Shown one piece after another: positions 46,316 to 54,841 of a stretch of DNA of 64,000 nucleotides. The DNA lies in contig NZ_CANLTR010000010.1 in NCBI RefSeq assembly GCF_947494055.1, forward strand, positions 1-64,000, read 5' to 3'. The position numbers and the translations under genes are program-made. Below the pieces are notes generated by a model. That model ran no database searches, was not told the DNA's origin, and was given only the letters and a program-made list of their open reading frames with translations. The DNA comes from an uncultured Jannaschia sp. Its GTDB lineage: Bacteria > Pseudomonadota > Alphaproteobacteria > Rhodobacterales > Rhodobacteraceae. Positions within the stretch are counted from its first letter, which is position 1. Each line of letters starts with the position of its first letter.

Positions 46316-46492
46316 TCATACGGGATCGGGCGCGACTATCTCGGGCGGGCGTTTGCAGAGGGACTGGCGGATCAACGGAACGGTATAGAGCACAAGTGTC
46401 ACCCAGATCGTCGGAAAGGCGATCATTCGCGCTGTTCCGAACGGTTCGCCGAAGACGTAGTTGGCGATCAGGAAGATCATCGTCGGCGCGGT
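46316..46492 (-). pseudogene. C-terminal fragment of a RarD-type EamA transporter
   Basis: About 58 codons match the end of RarD proteins: TAPTMIFLIANYVFGEPFG, then TARMIAFPTIWVTLVLYTV and a polar tail to the stop at 46316. The rest of the ten-span protein is missing; the frame is lost at about 46492, where sequence of a different gene on the other strand begins. It is a remnant left by a deletion or rearrangement. Confidence 0.7.
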
Positions 46493-46493
46493 G

Positions 46494-46721
46494 ACTCTGT
46501 TCAATCCGGTCGTCTACCTGGTGTCCGGCTTCCGTTGGTCCTTCTTCGGGGAGGCGGACGTGGCGGTCGGGCTCAGCGTAGCGATGATCCTGAGATTTAT
46601 AGCCCTTTGCCTCGGCACGATCTGGCGGATCTTCGGAACCGGCTGGAAGCTGCAGGCCGGCGCATCGCGGTTCGCCCCAGCGTACTGGCTAGGAATTAGC
46701 AATCCCGGCAGACCTCGATGA
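46494..46721 (+). pseudogene. C-terminal fragment of an ABC-2 type transporter permease
   Basis: From 46494 the plus strand reads TLFNPVVYLVSGFRWSFFGE, ADVAVGLSVAMILRFIALCL, then GTIWRIFGTGWKLQAG, the typical last two spans of ABC-2 (polysaccharide/drug export) permeases. No upstream part exists, and the frame then runs into unrelated residues up to 46721, inside the end of the LysR gene. It is fused back to back with a rarD fragment, so both are debris of a recombination event. Confidence 0.7.
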
Positions 46722-47592
46722 ACGCTCTTAGCGCAGCGGAACTGAAGCGGCCAGGATAGTACAGCCGCGGGCCGTCCATGCCGGACCAGAGATCGGGCAG
46801 AACGGGGACGAGCGCTCCGGCGGCGAAGTCCGGCTCCAACCAGTTGCGGAAAGCGCCAATGATGCCGATCCCGGCCCGAGCATAGGCGCGCCCCGTGTCG
46901 AGGGCATCCACGCTCAGGACCAGCCGCGTGATCGGCTCCACGGTGATGGTTCGCTGTTCGTCGCACAGGGTCCAGGGCAGGAGCGGTCCGTCCGGCAGAC
47001 GGTAGCGAATGGCGTCGTGCTCCGTGAGGTCAGCGGGACCGTTCGGGCTCCCGCGGGCGCGCAAGTAGTCCGGTGCCGCCGCAAGAGCCACCTGCTGCCG
47101 CCGCGGGCCGATCGGAATCGACACCATGTCCTTTTCGACGAAATCGCCGTAGCGGATGCCGGCATCGCATCCTGCCGCTACGATATCGACGAGGCGGTTC
47201 TCCACCACGATCTCGGTCTCGACCTCGGGATGTCTTGCGTGGAGCGCGGCGAGGAGCTTCGGCAGGATGTCGGGCATCACCGCCCCCGGAACGTTCAGCT
47301 TCAGTCGGCCTCGCACGCGGCCCGCCGCATCGGCTGTCTCGGAACAGGCCTCCTCGAGCCTGGCGAGATGGGGCGCGATACGTTCCGCCAGCTCCTGACC
47401 CGCCTCGGTGGTGCGCACGCTGCGTGTGGTCCGGATCAGGAGTGGCACGCCGAGACTTGCTTCGATCCGGGTGATCGTGGTGCTGACTTTCGATGGCGCC
47501 AAGCCGAGGCGCCGGGATGCCGCGCGGAACCCGCACTCGCGAACCACCGTGAGAAAGACAGCCAGATCGTCGTGGGAGATACTGTTCTTCAC
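46696..47592 (-). CDS. LysR-family transcriptional regulator
   Basis: This 298-residue LysR regulator starts at GTG 47592 (KNSISHDDLAVFLTVVRECG). Helix-turn-helix residues are FRAASRRLGLAPSKVSTTIT and RIEASLGVPLLIRTTRSVRT. The effector domain has GRLKLNVPGAVMPDILPKLL, GCDAGIRYGDFVEKDMVSIP and AYARAGIGIIGAFRNWLEPD. A longer upstream reading frame is a shadow of the divergent gene. It faces the NmrA-like gene with about 105 bases between them, the usual layout for a LysR protein that controls its divergent neighbour. Confidence 0.88.
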   Translation of the reverse strand: MKNSISHDDLAVFLTVVRECGFRAASRRLGLAPSKVSTTITRIEASLGVPLLIRTTRSVRTTEAGQELAERIAPHLARLEEACSETADAAGRVRGRLKLNVPGAVMPDILPKLLAALHARHPEVETEIVVENRLVDIVAAGCDAGIRYGDFVEKDMVSIPIGPRRQQVALAAAPDYLRARGSPNGPADLTEHDAIRYRLPDGPLLPWTLCDEQRTITVEPITRLVLSVDALDTGRAYARAGIGIIGAFRNWLEPDFAAGALVPVLPDLWSGMDGPRLYYPGRFSSAALRAFIEVCRDC

Positions 47593-47697
47593 GGAGAACG
47601 GGGTATTCGCAAAAGAGCGGCTTATCAATCTCCTTGGGAACAGTAGGTGTCTGCCAACCGCGGCCGTACGGGCCCGGCCCATCCAAAGGAGGCACCA

Positions 47698-48552
47698 ATG
47701 CTTATCGTTACCGGAGCCACCGGACACCTTGGCCGCGGCATCGTCCGTCACCTGTCGACCCGTGTTCCAACGGCGCGCATCTGTGGCAGCATACGTGATC
47801 CAGGCAAGGCCGCGGAATTGACCGATCTCGGCGTGCAGGTCCGCCACGGCGATTTCGCCGAGCCAGAAAGCCTCGTGAAAGCGTTTTCTGGCGCGGAGCA
47901 AGTGCTGATCGTCTCGGCCGACAAGCTCGGCGAGGAAGCCCGGACCCTCCACCGTGCCGCCATTGCCGCGGCCCGGAAGGCGGGCGCCAGGCGCATCCTC
48001 TACACGAGCCATATGGGTGCCCGGGAAGACTCCCCGTTCGCTCCGGCCGCTCAACACTGGCATACCGAACAGGATCTGGACACCTGCAGCGTTCCCTTCA
48101 CGGCTCTGCGCCACGGCTTCTACGCCGAAAGCTGCCTGCGGATGGTCGGCGATCAATTGAAGACCGGCGAGTTGCGCGTGCCGCAGGACGGCCCGGTGAG
48201 TTGGACCGCGCGCGCCGATCTGGCCGAGGCGGATGCGGCGATCCTCGCGTCTGAGGGAGAGTGGGACGGCGTTACGCCACCGCTGACCGCGACCGAGGCG
48301 GTGACGATGGCCGACATCGCCGCGATGGCGTCCGACGTTCTAGGCCGCGAGGTGCGTCACACGATCGTGCCGGACGAAGACTGGGTGACGGTGACGATAG
48401 AGGCGGGCGTGCCAGCGATCTATGCGAAAATGCTGCTCGGCGTCTTTCGCGCCGCACGGCAGGGCGACTTCGCCGCCACCGATCCGGCACTCAGAGAACT
48501 GCTCGGCCGTGACCCGAAATCGATGAGGGATGTCGTCGCCTCATGTGTCTGA
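47698..48552 (+). CDS. NmrA-like NAD(P)-binding protein (quinone oxidoreductase 2 type)
   Basis: This 284-residue atypical SDR starts at ATG 47698 behind AAAGGAGG. The nucleotide-binding motif is MLIVTGATGHLGRGIVRHLS. Other features are VRHGDFAEPESLVKAFSGAE, TSHMGAREDSPFAPAAQHWH and FTALRHGFYAESCLRMVGDQ, as in QorB/NmrA-like proteins, which reduce quinones or sense NADPH. No catalytic Tyr-x3-Lys is obvious, as expected for this group. It is transcribed with the following SDR gene and is probably under control of the divergent LysR. Confidence 0.88.
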   Translation: MLIVTGATGHLGRGIVRHLSTRVPTARICGSIRDPGKAAELTDLGVQVRHGDFAEPESLVKAFSGAEQVLIVSADKLGEEARTLHRAAIAAARKAGARRILYTSHMGAREDSPFAPAAQHWHTEQDLDTCSVPFTALRHGFYAESCLRMVGDQLKTGELRVPQDGPVSWTARADLAEADAAILASEGEWDGVTPPLTATEAVTMADIAAMASDVLGREVRHTIVPDEDWVTVTIEAGVPAIYAKMLLGVFRAARQGDFAATDPALRELLGRDPKSMRDVVASCV

Positions 48553-48596
48553 CGTCGTCGCGCGGACACGCTCACAAGATACAAAGGAGAAGGAAC

Positions 48597-49343
48597 ATGG
48601 CAGATACGATGAATGCCCTCGTCACGGGGGCGAACAAGGGGATCGGTTTCGCCATTGCCCGGCAACTCGGCGCGCGGGGCTACAGAATCTGGCTCGGATG
48701 CCGCGACGAGCCTCGGGGGCGCCAGGCAGCGGAGCAATTGACGGCGAACGGCATCACGGCACAGCCGATCGTGCTCGATGTCACCAGCGATGAAAGCGTG
48801 GACGTGGCCGCGGAGGTGCTCTCCGCACGCATCGGGGCGCTCGACGTACTCGTGAACAATGCCGGGATGCACTTCGGCTTCACGCCACCAACGGCCGAGG
48901 AGCCGCTGGACCAGATGGCCACCATGTTCGAGGTCAATGCCCTGGGCGCGGTCCGCGTGACCCAAGCCTGTCTGCCTCTTCTGCGCCGGGCGGAGACCGC
49001 CCGGATCGTGATGATATCGAGCGGGCTCGGATCAATCTCCGCCACGCTCGATATGACCAGTGAGAACTGGACGGTGCCGATGGCGGGCTATTGCGCCTCG
49101 AAGGCGGCGCTCAACATGTACGCGGCCAAGTTCGCCAAGGACCTCGCCCCGGACGGGATCAAGGTGAACGTCGCCGATCCCGGCCTGACGGCAACCGATC
49201 TGACAGGCGGCATGGGAGACCGCACCCCGGAAGAGGCCGCGCGCGTTGCCGTCACCCTCGCCACGCTGGGGCCATTGGGGCCAACCGCCGGCTTCTATCA
49301 TGGGATTGAACTGAACGACGATCTAACGCGTCATGAATGGTGA
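48597..49343 (+). CDS. Short-chain dehydrogenase/reductase
   Basis: This 248-residue enzyme starts at ATG 48597 with AAAGGAGAAGG upstream. It has the classical SDR series: NALVTGANKGIGFAIARQLG, LDVTSDESVDVAAEV, VLVNNAGMHFGF, MISSGLGSISATLD and YCASKAALNMYAAKFAKDLA (catalytic Ser, Tyr, Lys). The cofactor motif with a following basic residue (RDEP) suggests NADP. It is related to carbonyl reductases. It follows the NmrA-like gene by 44 bases and is likely co-transcribed. Confidence 0.9.
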   Translation: MADTMNALVTGANKGIGFAIARQLGARGYRIWLGCRDEPRGRQAAEQLTANGITAQPIVLDVTSDESVDVAAEVLSARIGALDVLVNNAGMHFGFTPPTAEEPLDQMATMFEVNALGAVRVTQACLPLLRRAETARIVMISSGLGSISATLDMTSENWTVPMAGYCASKAALNMYAAKFAKDLAPDGIKVNVADPGLTATDLTGGMGDRTPEEAARVAVTLATLGPLGPTAGFYHGIELNDDLTRHEW

Positions 49344-49779
49344 TCGGTGAGGCCCTCTGAATGAGCGGAGAGGGCTCGGAGCAGACATACGGCGGCGCGG
49401 CGTGCCCCAGCTGATCTCGCCAAGGCTGGTCGTCAATCCCGGCCCTCGGCGACCCTTTAGCTTCGTCTACAAGCCGCAGTGCCACATCGCCGAACCGGAC
49501 ACTCGCTGCAGCTGCTCAGTCGGGAAGACGCGAACACACGGTCTGCAGGACGAAGCTGACATCTCTCTGCAATGCTGGAACAGTCATGCTCGGAGGTCTT
49601 GATGTTCAGCTTGCACCGTCGGGGGATAGCGAGCATGGCCGCCGGTGCTGCCAAGTACCAGTCGGCACCTTCGGTGAGAGCGACAGTGCGCGAGCACGTT
49701 CGCTGCATGTCGACGTTCCGTGCGGCATCGCTTGCCGGCAAGAACGACGTGCCATCTGCTCAACCCGAAGGACGCCGCC
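49344..49779. other. Gene-free stretch
   Basis: The 436 bases between the SDR and the EamA gene show no frame with good codon use or ribosome site. The EamA frame is open upstream to about 49720, but that part is not hydrophobic and lacks a start signal. I see no clear promoter or terminator. Confidence 0.4.
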
Positions 49780-50667
49780 TTGAATTCGATTGCCGCCGAA
49801 CATCGCGAGAACCTGCTTGGTGGAAGTTTCATGATCGGAGCCATGGCCGCCTTCGCCGCCGAAGACGCGCTGCTCAAGGCAGCTTCTCAGACACTGCCGG
49901 CCGGCCAGATCCTGATCTGGTTCGGCCTTGGCGGTACGCTTCTTTTCGCCGTGCTCGCCAGGATCGATGGGCAGCCGCTGTTCAGTTCCGCCGTGGTTTC
50001 AAGCCCGATGCTGGTCCGTGTCGTGTTCGAAATCGCGGGCCGGCTGTTCTACGTGCTCGCCCTGGCGCTGATCCCCCTTTCGACTGCGACCGTCATCCTG
50101 CAGGCCACACCGCTCGTCGTTGTGGCCGGGGCGGCGGTCGTCTTCGGCGAAAGGGTTGGCTGGCGCAGGTGGGGGGCCGTTCTGCTCGGCATGATCGGGG
50201 TTCTGGTGATCGTGCAGCCGGGAACGGAGGCGTTCTCCCTCCTATCCCTCTTGGCAATTCTGGGTATGATTGGGTTCGCCGGACGGGATCTTGCGAGCCG
50301 TGCGGCGCCCCGGTCGCTCGCCACGTCGATCCTCGGGCTCTACGGGTTTCTCGCCGTTTTCGTCGCGGGCGCGCTCTTCTGCCTCTGGCAGCGCGTACCG
50401 TTCGTCGCCCCCGGTCGCGACGCCGCGCTCTTCCTCGCAGCTGCCGTACCTGTAGGCGTCTGTGCCTATGCCCTCCTCATGCGGGCGATGCGGACCGGTG
50501 ATGTATCCGCCGTCACGCCCCTCCGCTACACGCGGCTCATCTTTGGCATCGTGCTCGGGATCGCTCTCTTCGGCGAACGACTGAGTGCCCCCATGATTGT
50601 CGGCTCGGCCTTCATTATCTTGTCGGGTCTTTTTATCATATGGCGCAGGAAAAGAGACGAACCCTAA
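49780..50667 (+). CDS. EamA/DMT-family transporter
   Basis: This 295-residue ten-span protein of the drug/metabolite transporter superfamily probably starts at TTG 49780 with GAAGGA seven bases upstream. Repeat features include LKAASQTLPAGQILIWFGLG, ALALIPLSTATVILQATPLV, VVFGERVGWRRWGAVLLGMI, and in the second half AMRTGDVSAVTPLRYTRLIF with GERLSAPMIVGSAFIILSG. It ends with a basic tail (WRRKRDEP). The substrate is unknown. The 162-bp repeat copy B begins 80 bases after its stop. Confidence 0.85.
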   Translation: MNSIAAEHRENLLGGSFMIGAMAAFAAEDALLKAASQTLPAGQILIWFGLGGTLLFAVLARIDGQPLFSSAVVSSPMLVRVVFEIAGRLFYVLALALIPLSTATVILQATPLVVVAGAAVVFGERVGWRRWGAVLLGMIGVLVIVQPGTEAFSLLSLLAILGMIGFAGRDLASRAAPRSLATSILGLYGFLAVFVAGALFCLWQRVPFVAPGRDAALFLAAAVPVGVCAYALLMRAMRTGDVSAVTPLRYTRLIFGIVLGIALFGERLSAPMIVGSAFIILSGLFIIWRRKRDEP

Positions 50668-50746
50668 GCCCAGACGGATGTCCCGAAACGTTCGGAAGAA
50701 TAGGCTCGGAGTGGACCTCCGACGTGCGTCGTCTAAAAAACCGGAC

Positions 50747-50908
50747 TGACGCGACTTCCGGTGACCCTGCCAGCAGCATTGGACGATCACGAGATGCAGC
50801 GCGTCGACCGCGCAGACGGACGAAGAAGAACAAGATGTGTTCGGCTGCCGTGTCCTTGCAAGTTTCTTCGCTCGTTGCGGATGTCATTCAAACAAAGCTT
50901 TGCGGAGC
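50747..50908 (+). repeat. 162-bp direct repeat, copy B (partner at 2148-2309)
   Basis: It aligns without gaps to copy A with 15 mismatches. The shared block starts at TGACGCGAC and ends at GGAGC/GCAGC. In copy B one frame (50761-50958) is open throughout and reads LPAALDDHEMQRVDRADGRR; the same frame in copy A has two stops. It lies between the EamA gene and the restriction operon. It may be a small mobile-element relic or a recombination site. Confidence 0.85.
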
Positions 50909-50999
50909 TGAAACTTCATATCCCCAGAATTCGCGAGTTTTACTTCCATTCTTGCTAGGATGAATGGAAGAAAGGCGGCAGGTTACGCGGAGCGATGCC

Positions 51000-51170
51000 A
51001 TGGCGACGGATGGGGGACCGGTGGTCAACCTGAACATCAAGATCACCGAGGACGAACGATGGGCGTTCAAAGAACTCTGCGTCAAGCACCGGATGAGCCA
51101 GGTCGAGGGCTTCCGTCGGGCTGTACGGCTGCTTCGAGCGCAACTCGAAGACGAAGGGACACAAGGATGA
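51000..51170 (+). CDS. Small ribbon-helix-helix-like protein heading the type I restriction operon
   Basis: This 56-residue protein starts at ATG 51000 (an upstream ATG at 50964 is possible). A short strand NLNIKITED is followed by helices ERWAFKELCVKHRMSQVEGF and RRAVRLLRAQL, the layout of ribbon-helix-helix DNA-binding proteins. It ends 13 bases before hsdM on the same strand. It could autoregulate the restriction operon, as small controllers do in other systems. The fold is inferred from pattern only. Confidence 0.55.
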   Translation: MATDGGPVVNLNIKITEDERWAFKELCVKHRMSQVEGFRRAVRLLRAQLEDEGTQG

Positions 51171-51183
51171 TGGTGATAGTTCG

Positions 51184-53223
51184 ATGAGCAAGGACACGAT
51201 TGCGACGCATGCGGCCTTCATCTGGTCTATTGCGGAACTCCTGCGCGGCGACTTCAAGCAGTCCGAATACGGCCGGATGGTCCTGCCGTTCACGATCCTG
51301 CGGCGCCTCGACTGTCTCCTCGAACCGACGAAGGCCGAGGTCCTGTCCGTCGCTGAAAGCCTGCCCGACGACATCGACGAGCAATCCCGGATCATGATCC
51401 TGGGCGACGCCGCGCAGGCGGGTGGCCAGGTCTTCAACGCGGGCCCGTTCACCTTCGAGACACTGCGTAACCAGGATGCCGGGCAACTTCGCGCGAACCT
51501 CGTGAGCTACATCGCGGGCTTCAATCCGGAGGTGCGCGACATCTTTCTCGAGAAGTTCGAGATGACCGACGTCCTGAAGCGTCTCGACGCCGCGGACACG
51601 CTCTGGTCGGTCTTCGAGCGCTTCGCGGCGATCGACCTGCATCCCGACCGGGTTTCCAACCTGGAGATGGGCTATCTCTTCGAGGAGCTGATCAGGCGGT
51701 TCTCGGAGATCTCGAACGAGACGGCGGGGGAGCACTTCACGCCGCGCGAGGTCGTCCGTCTTCTCGTTGATTTGCTCCTCGCTCCCGACGAGGAGGCCCT
51801 GCAGGGGCGCGGGATCATCCGACGGGTCTACGACCCGGCCTGCGGCACGGGCGGCATGCTTTCGATCGCCGAAGAGGCGATGCGGACGCTGAACCCGGAT
51901 CTGAACGTCGACCTCTTCGGGCAGGAGTTGAACGGGGAATCCTTCGCAATCTGCAAGTCTGACATGCTCGTCAAAGGCCAGGATGCGTCGCGGATCGCAT
52001 TCGGCAACACGCTGACGCAGGACCAGCACGAAGCCGAGACATTCCACTACATGCTGTCGAACCCGCCCTACGGAGTCGACTGGAAGAAGTACGCGGCCGA
52101 GATCAAGGCGGAGCGCGACGAGTTCGGCGATGAGGGCCGTTTCGCGGCCGGTCTGCCGCGAGTGTCCGACGGCCAGTTCCTTTTCTTGCAGCATATGCTC
52201 TCGAAGATGCGGCACGACGAGAAGGGGTCCCGGATCGGCATCGTCATGAACGGCTCGCCCCTTTTCACTGGCGGCGCCGGCTCTGGCGAGAGCGAGATCC
52301 GGCGCTGGCTCATGGAAGACGACCTCGTCGAGGCGATCATCGCCCTGCCGACGGATCTTTTCTACAACACCGGCATCCAAACCTATGTCTGGATCCTGAC
52401 GAACCGGAAGGCCACCGAGCGGCACGGCAAGGTGCAGCTCATCGACGCGAGCGGCGAGCGGTTCTGGAAGGGCATGCGGAAGTCGCTGGGCAGCAAGCGC
52501 CGGGAAATCGGAGACGAGGCTCGCGCGGAGATCGTGCGCATCTACCATGACGTCCTGAACGGTGAGGCTGGGTACGGGGATGTCTCGAAGGTCTTCCGGA
52601 CGACGGAGTTCGGGTATCGAGAAGTGCGGGTAGAACGGCCGCTTCGGCTGCGGTTCGAGGTCACGAAGGCAAAGGCGGACGCATTCTTCGAGGATGACAA
52701 AGTACAGGCGAAGGTCCTGAAGAGCTTGAAGGCCGGTCAGCCTCGCGACTGCGTCGATCAAGCCCTGTCCCGGATGACAGGACAGACATGGACGTCACGC
52801 GATGCGTTCGTTTCTGACTTGGTTGCCGAGATGCGGACGATCCTGGGCGGCACGCCTTCGGCGCTTGTCGTGAAGGCGGTAGTCGAAAGCATCGGCGAAC
52901 GTGACGAGGAAGCCGAGGTTTGTCGGGGCAAGGATGGCGATCCCGAACCGGATACAGGCCTGCGCGACCATGAGTTGGTCCCGCTAGATCAGGATTGGAA
53001 GGACTACGTCGCCCGCGAGGTTATGCCGTTCGTGCCCGACGCCTGGGTGGACGAAAGCCATCGGGACGCTGCCGATGGCGAAGTGGGTCGCGTGGGCTAT
53101 GAAATCAACTTCAACCGCTACTTCTACCGCTATGTACCGCCCCGACCGCTGAACGAAATCGACACCGAGTTGAAGACGCTGGAGTCTGAGATCGCAGGGC
53201 TTCTAAAGGAGGTCGTAGCGTGA
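51184..53223 (+). CDS. hsdM: Type I restriction-modification DNA methyltransferase subunit
   Basis: This 679-residue adenine-N6 methyltransferase is the modification subunit. The N-terminal helical domain (HAAFIWSIAELLRGDFKQSE, YGRMVLPFTILRRLDCLLEP) binds the specificity subunit. The catalytic domain has SAM motif I DPACGTGGML (from residue 217) and the methylase motif NPPYGV (from residue 293), with GEHFTPREVVRLL before it. A C-terminal 200-residue extension ends in a coiled-coil-like LNEIDTELKTLESEIAGLLK. It modifies one adenine per strand of the site chosen by HsdS. The stop shares a base with the hsdS start (TGATG). Confidence 0.95.
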   Translation: MSKDTIATHAAFIWSIAELLRGDFKQSEYGRMVLPFTILRRLDCLLEPTKAEVLSVAESLPDDIDEQSRIMILGDAAQAGGQVFNAGPFTFETLRNQDAGQLRANLVSYIAGFNPEVRDIFLEKFEMTDVLKRLDAADTLWSVFERFAAIDLHPDRVSNLEMGYLFEELIRRFSEISNETAGEHFTPREVVRLLVDLLLAPDEEALQGRGIIRRVYDPACGTGGMLSIAEEAMRTLNPDLNVDLFGQELNGESFAICKSDMLVKGQDASRIAFGNTLTQDQHEAETFHYMLSNPPYGVDWKKYAAEIKAERDEFGDEGRFAAGLPRVSDGQFLFLQHMLSKMRHDEKGSRIGIVMNGSPLFTGGAGSGESEIRRWLMEDDLVEAIIALPTDLFYNTGIQTYVWILTNRKATERHGKVQLIDASGERFWKGMRKSLGSKRREIGDEARAEIVRIYHDVLNGEAGYGDVSKVFRTTEFGYREVRVERPLRLRFEVTKAKADAFFEDDKVQAKVLKSLKAGQPRDCVDQALSRMTGQTWTSRDAFVSDLVAEMRTILGGTPSALVVKAVVESIGERDEEAEVCRGKDGDPEPDTGLRDHELVPLDQDWKDYVAREVMPFVPDAWVDESHRDAADGEVGRVGYEINFNRYFYRYVPPRPLNEIDTELKTLESEIAGLLKEVVA

Positions 53224-54458
53224 TGCCAATGAAGCTTCGTTACGCTGCAACAATCCGGAATAGCAATGTCGACAAAGTGGTTGACGCGAACGAGGACGCT
53301 GTTCGGCTCTGCAACTACGTCCATGTGTACAAAAACTACGACATTACCGCCGACATGGAGTTCGATTTAGGTTCGGCAAACGCAGCCGAAATCACTACTT
53401 TTGGTTTAAAGGTCGGCGATGTCGTAATCACAAAAGATTCCGAAGATCGCACGGACATTGGCGTTCCAGCCATGGTTCGCTCAACTGCTGCGGATCTCGT
53501 ATGCGGTTACCACCTTACGATCCTCCGACCGCGAACAGGGCTAACTTATGGGCCCTTTCTATTCTATGCATTATTGTCAAAACCGGCCCGTGAAGCCTTT
53601 AGTCTGGCTGCAAACGGAGTTACCCGCTATGGATTAACGCAATCCGGAATGCGTCAGATCTCAATTCCATTTCCGGAGTTTGAAGCCCAGAAGGTAATCG
53701 CGGATTTTCTCTATCAAGAGACCGCCCGCATAGATCAGCTCATCGAGAGAAAGCAGGGCTTCCTTTTCACCATTTCGGAAAGACTTGAGGCGCTCGTCGC
53801 CGAAGCCTTGAAGTGTGACACACTAAATTGGGTTAGGTTCGAACGTCTCGCAGAGCGGGTTTTGCGACCGGTGTTATTATCTGAGCATCAAGAGCTTGTC
53901 CGTCTTGGTCTCTTTAATCGGGGTCGAGGTATCTTCAAAAAGCCGGCGGCCGATGAAGAGGGAATGGGGGATTCCGATTTCTTTTTTGTTCGTAACGGAG
54001 ATCTGATCCTGAGTGGTCAATTTGCTTGGGAGGGCGCCGTTGCTATGGCATCCGAGGATGAGGATGATTGCGTTGTATCCCACAGATATCCGGTCTACCG
54101 AGGTAGACTGGTCCAGACGGAGTATCTTCTAGCGCTCTTCCGCAGTAAGCATGGCGATTTCGTCCTAAATGACGCTTCCAGAGGCTCTGCTGGTCGAAAT
54201 CGTCCTCTTAATACTTGGCGCCTCGGGAAAGAAAAACTGCCTATTCCTCCAACTACACTACAGGAACAGATCGGAAAGACAATCAAATTGGAGCGCGAAC
54301 TACGGAAGAAGAACGCGCAATCCGTCAGCCGCTTACGCGAATACCGCGCCGCACTCATTACCGCCGCTGTCACGGGTCAGATCGACGTCACCATTTACGA
54401 CCGCCATGGCATTACCGACCGCGCACTCGACAAGATCGAGGCGGAGGCAGATGCATGA
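53223..54458 (+). CDS. hsdS: Type I restriction-modification specificity subunit
   Basis: This 411-residue protein has two target-recognition domains separated by helical spacers. TRD1 covers about residues 1-150 (LCNYVHVYKNYDITADMEFD, then LAANGVTRYGLTQSGMRQIS, IPFPEFEAQKVIADFLYQET). The first spacer helix is ARIDQLIERKQGFLFTISER. TRD2 follows to about 350 and the last helix is VSRLREYRAALITAAVTGQI. The TRDs have clearly lower GC than the flanking genes, as often seen when specificity genes are exchanged. It overlaps both neighbours. The recognition sequence cannot be predicted. Confidence 0.93.
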   Translation: MPMKLRYAATIRNSNVDKVVDANEDAVRLCNYVHVYKNYDITADMEFDLGSANAAEITTFGLKVGDVVITKDSEDRTDIGVPAMVRSTAADLVCGYHLTILRPRTGLTYGPFLFYALLSKPAREAFSLAANGVTRYGLTQSGMRQISIPFPEFEAQKVIADFLYQETARIDQLIERKQGFLFTISERLEALVAEALKCDTLNWVRFERLAERVLRPVLLSEHQELVRLGLFNRGRGIFKKPAADEEGMGDSDFFFVRNGDLILSGQFAWEGAVAMASEDEDDCVVSHRYPVYRGRLVQTEYLLALFRSKHGDFVLNDASRGSAGRNRPLNTWRLGKEKLPIPPTTLQEQIGKTIKLERELRKKNAQSVSRLREYRAALITAAVTGQIDVTIYDRHGITDRALDKIEAEADA

Positions 54459-54841
54459 GAGACGCGATCTCTGAAGTTAAGGCGACTATCCGAACCATGT
54501 TACGCGATGGATTCCACGCCGTACCCTCGGCGCGTGCCGACAGCGGGAAGGTTCATCTCGAGGTGTGGGAATCCCGAGCGCGACGTACTGTTGGGCTGGA
54601 AATGGGTCACGAGGAAACCGTGAACCTCTGGCTCGTATCTCTGAATGTCCCTCCTGACCTCCCTGGTTCGATCAATCGAACGGACAAGCTGCCAAAGGGC
54701 CGCGGATGGACCGATGCCGCTGGCAAAGGCGCCAACAGCAATCTGAGTGCCTACGAGACCTTCCGGACAAAGAAGATAACGCGCCTTGGCATCACGCGGA
54801 AAGACGATGCCCGGTATATCCTGGAGCATCTGAACCGATGA
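54455..54841 (+). CDS. Unknown protein encoded between hsdS and hsdR
   Basis: This 128-residue protein starts at ATG 54455, overlapping the hsdS stop (ATGA), and its own stop overlaps the hsdR start (ATGA), so it is firmly in the operon. I do not recognise a family. It has a short helical start (MRDAISEVKATIRTMLRDGF), a beta-rich centre (KVHLEVWESRARRTVGLEMG, then ETVNLWLVSLNVP) and a basic end (AYETFRTKKITRLGITRKDD). There is no signal or membrane span. A role as accessory or control factor of the restriction complex is an inference from position alone. Confidence 0.8.
   Translation: MRDAISEVKATIRTMLRDGFHAVPSARADSGKVHLEVWESRARRTVGLEMGHEETVNLWLVSLNVPPDLPGSINRTDKLPKGRGWTDAAGKGANSNLSAYETFRTKKITRLGITRKDDARYILEHLNR

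Noticed and set aside
51082-52761. 559-codon open frame antisense to hsdM
   Set aside because: It mirrors the codon pattern of hsdM on the other strand and its product matches nothing; long antisense frames are common in GC-rich genes.
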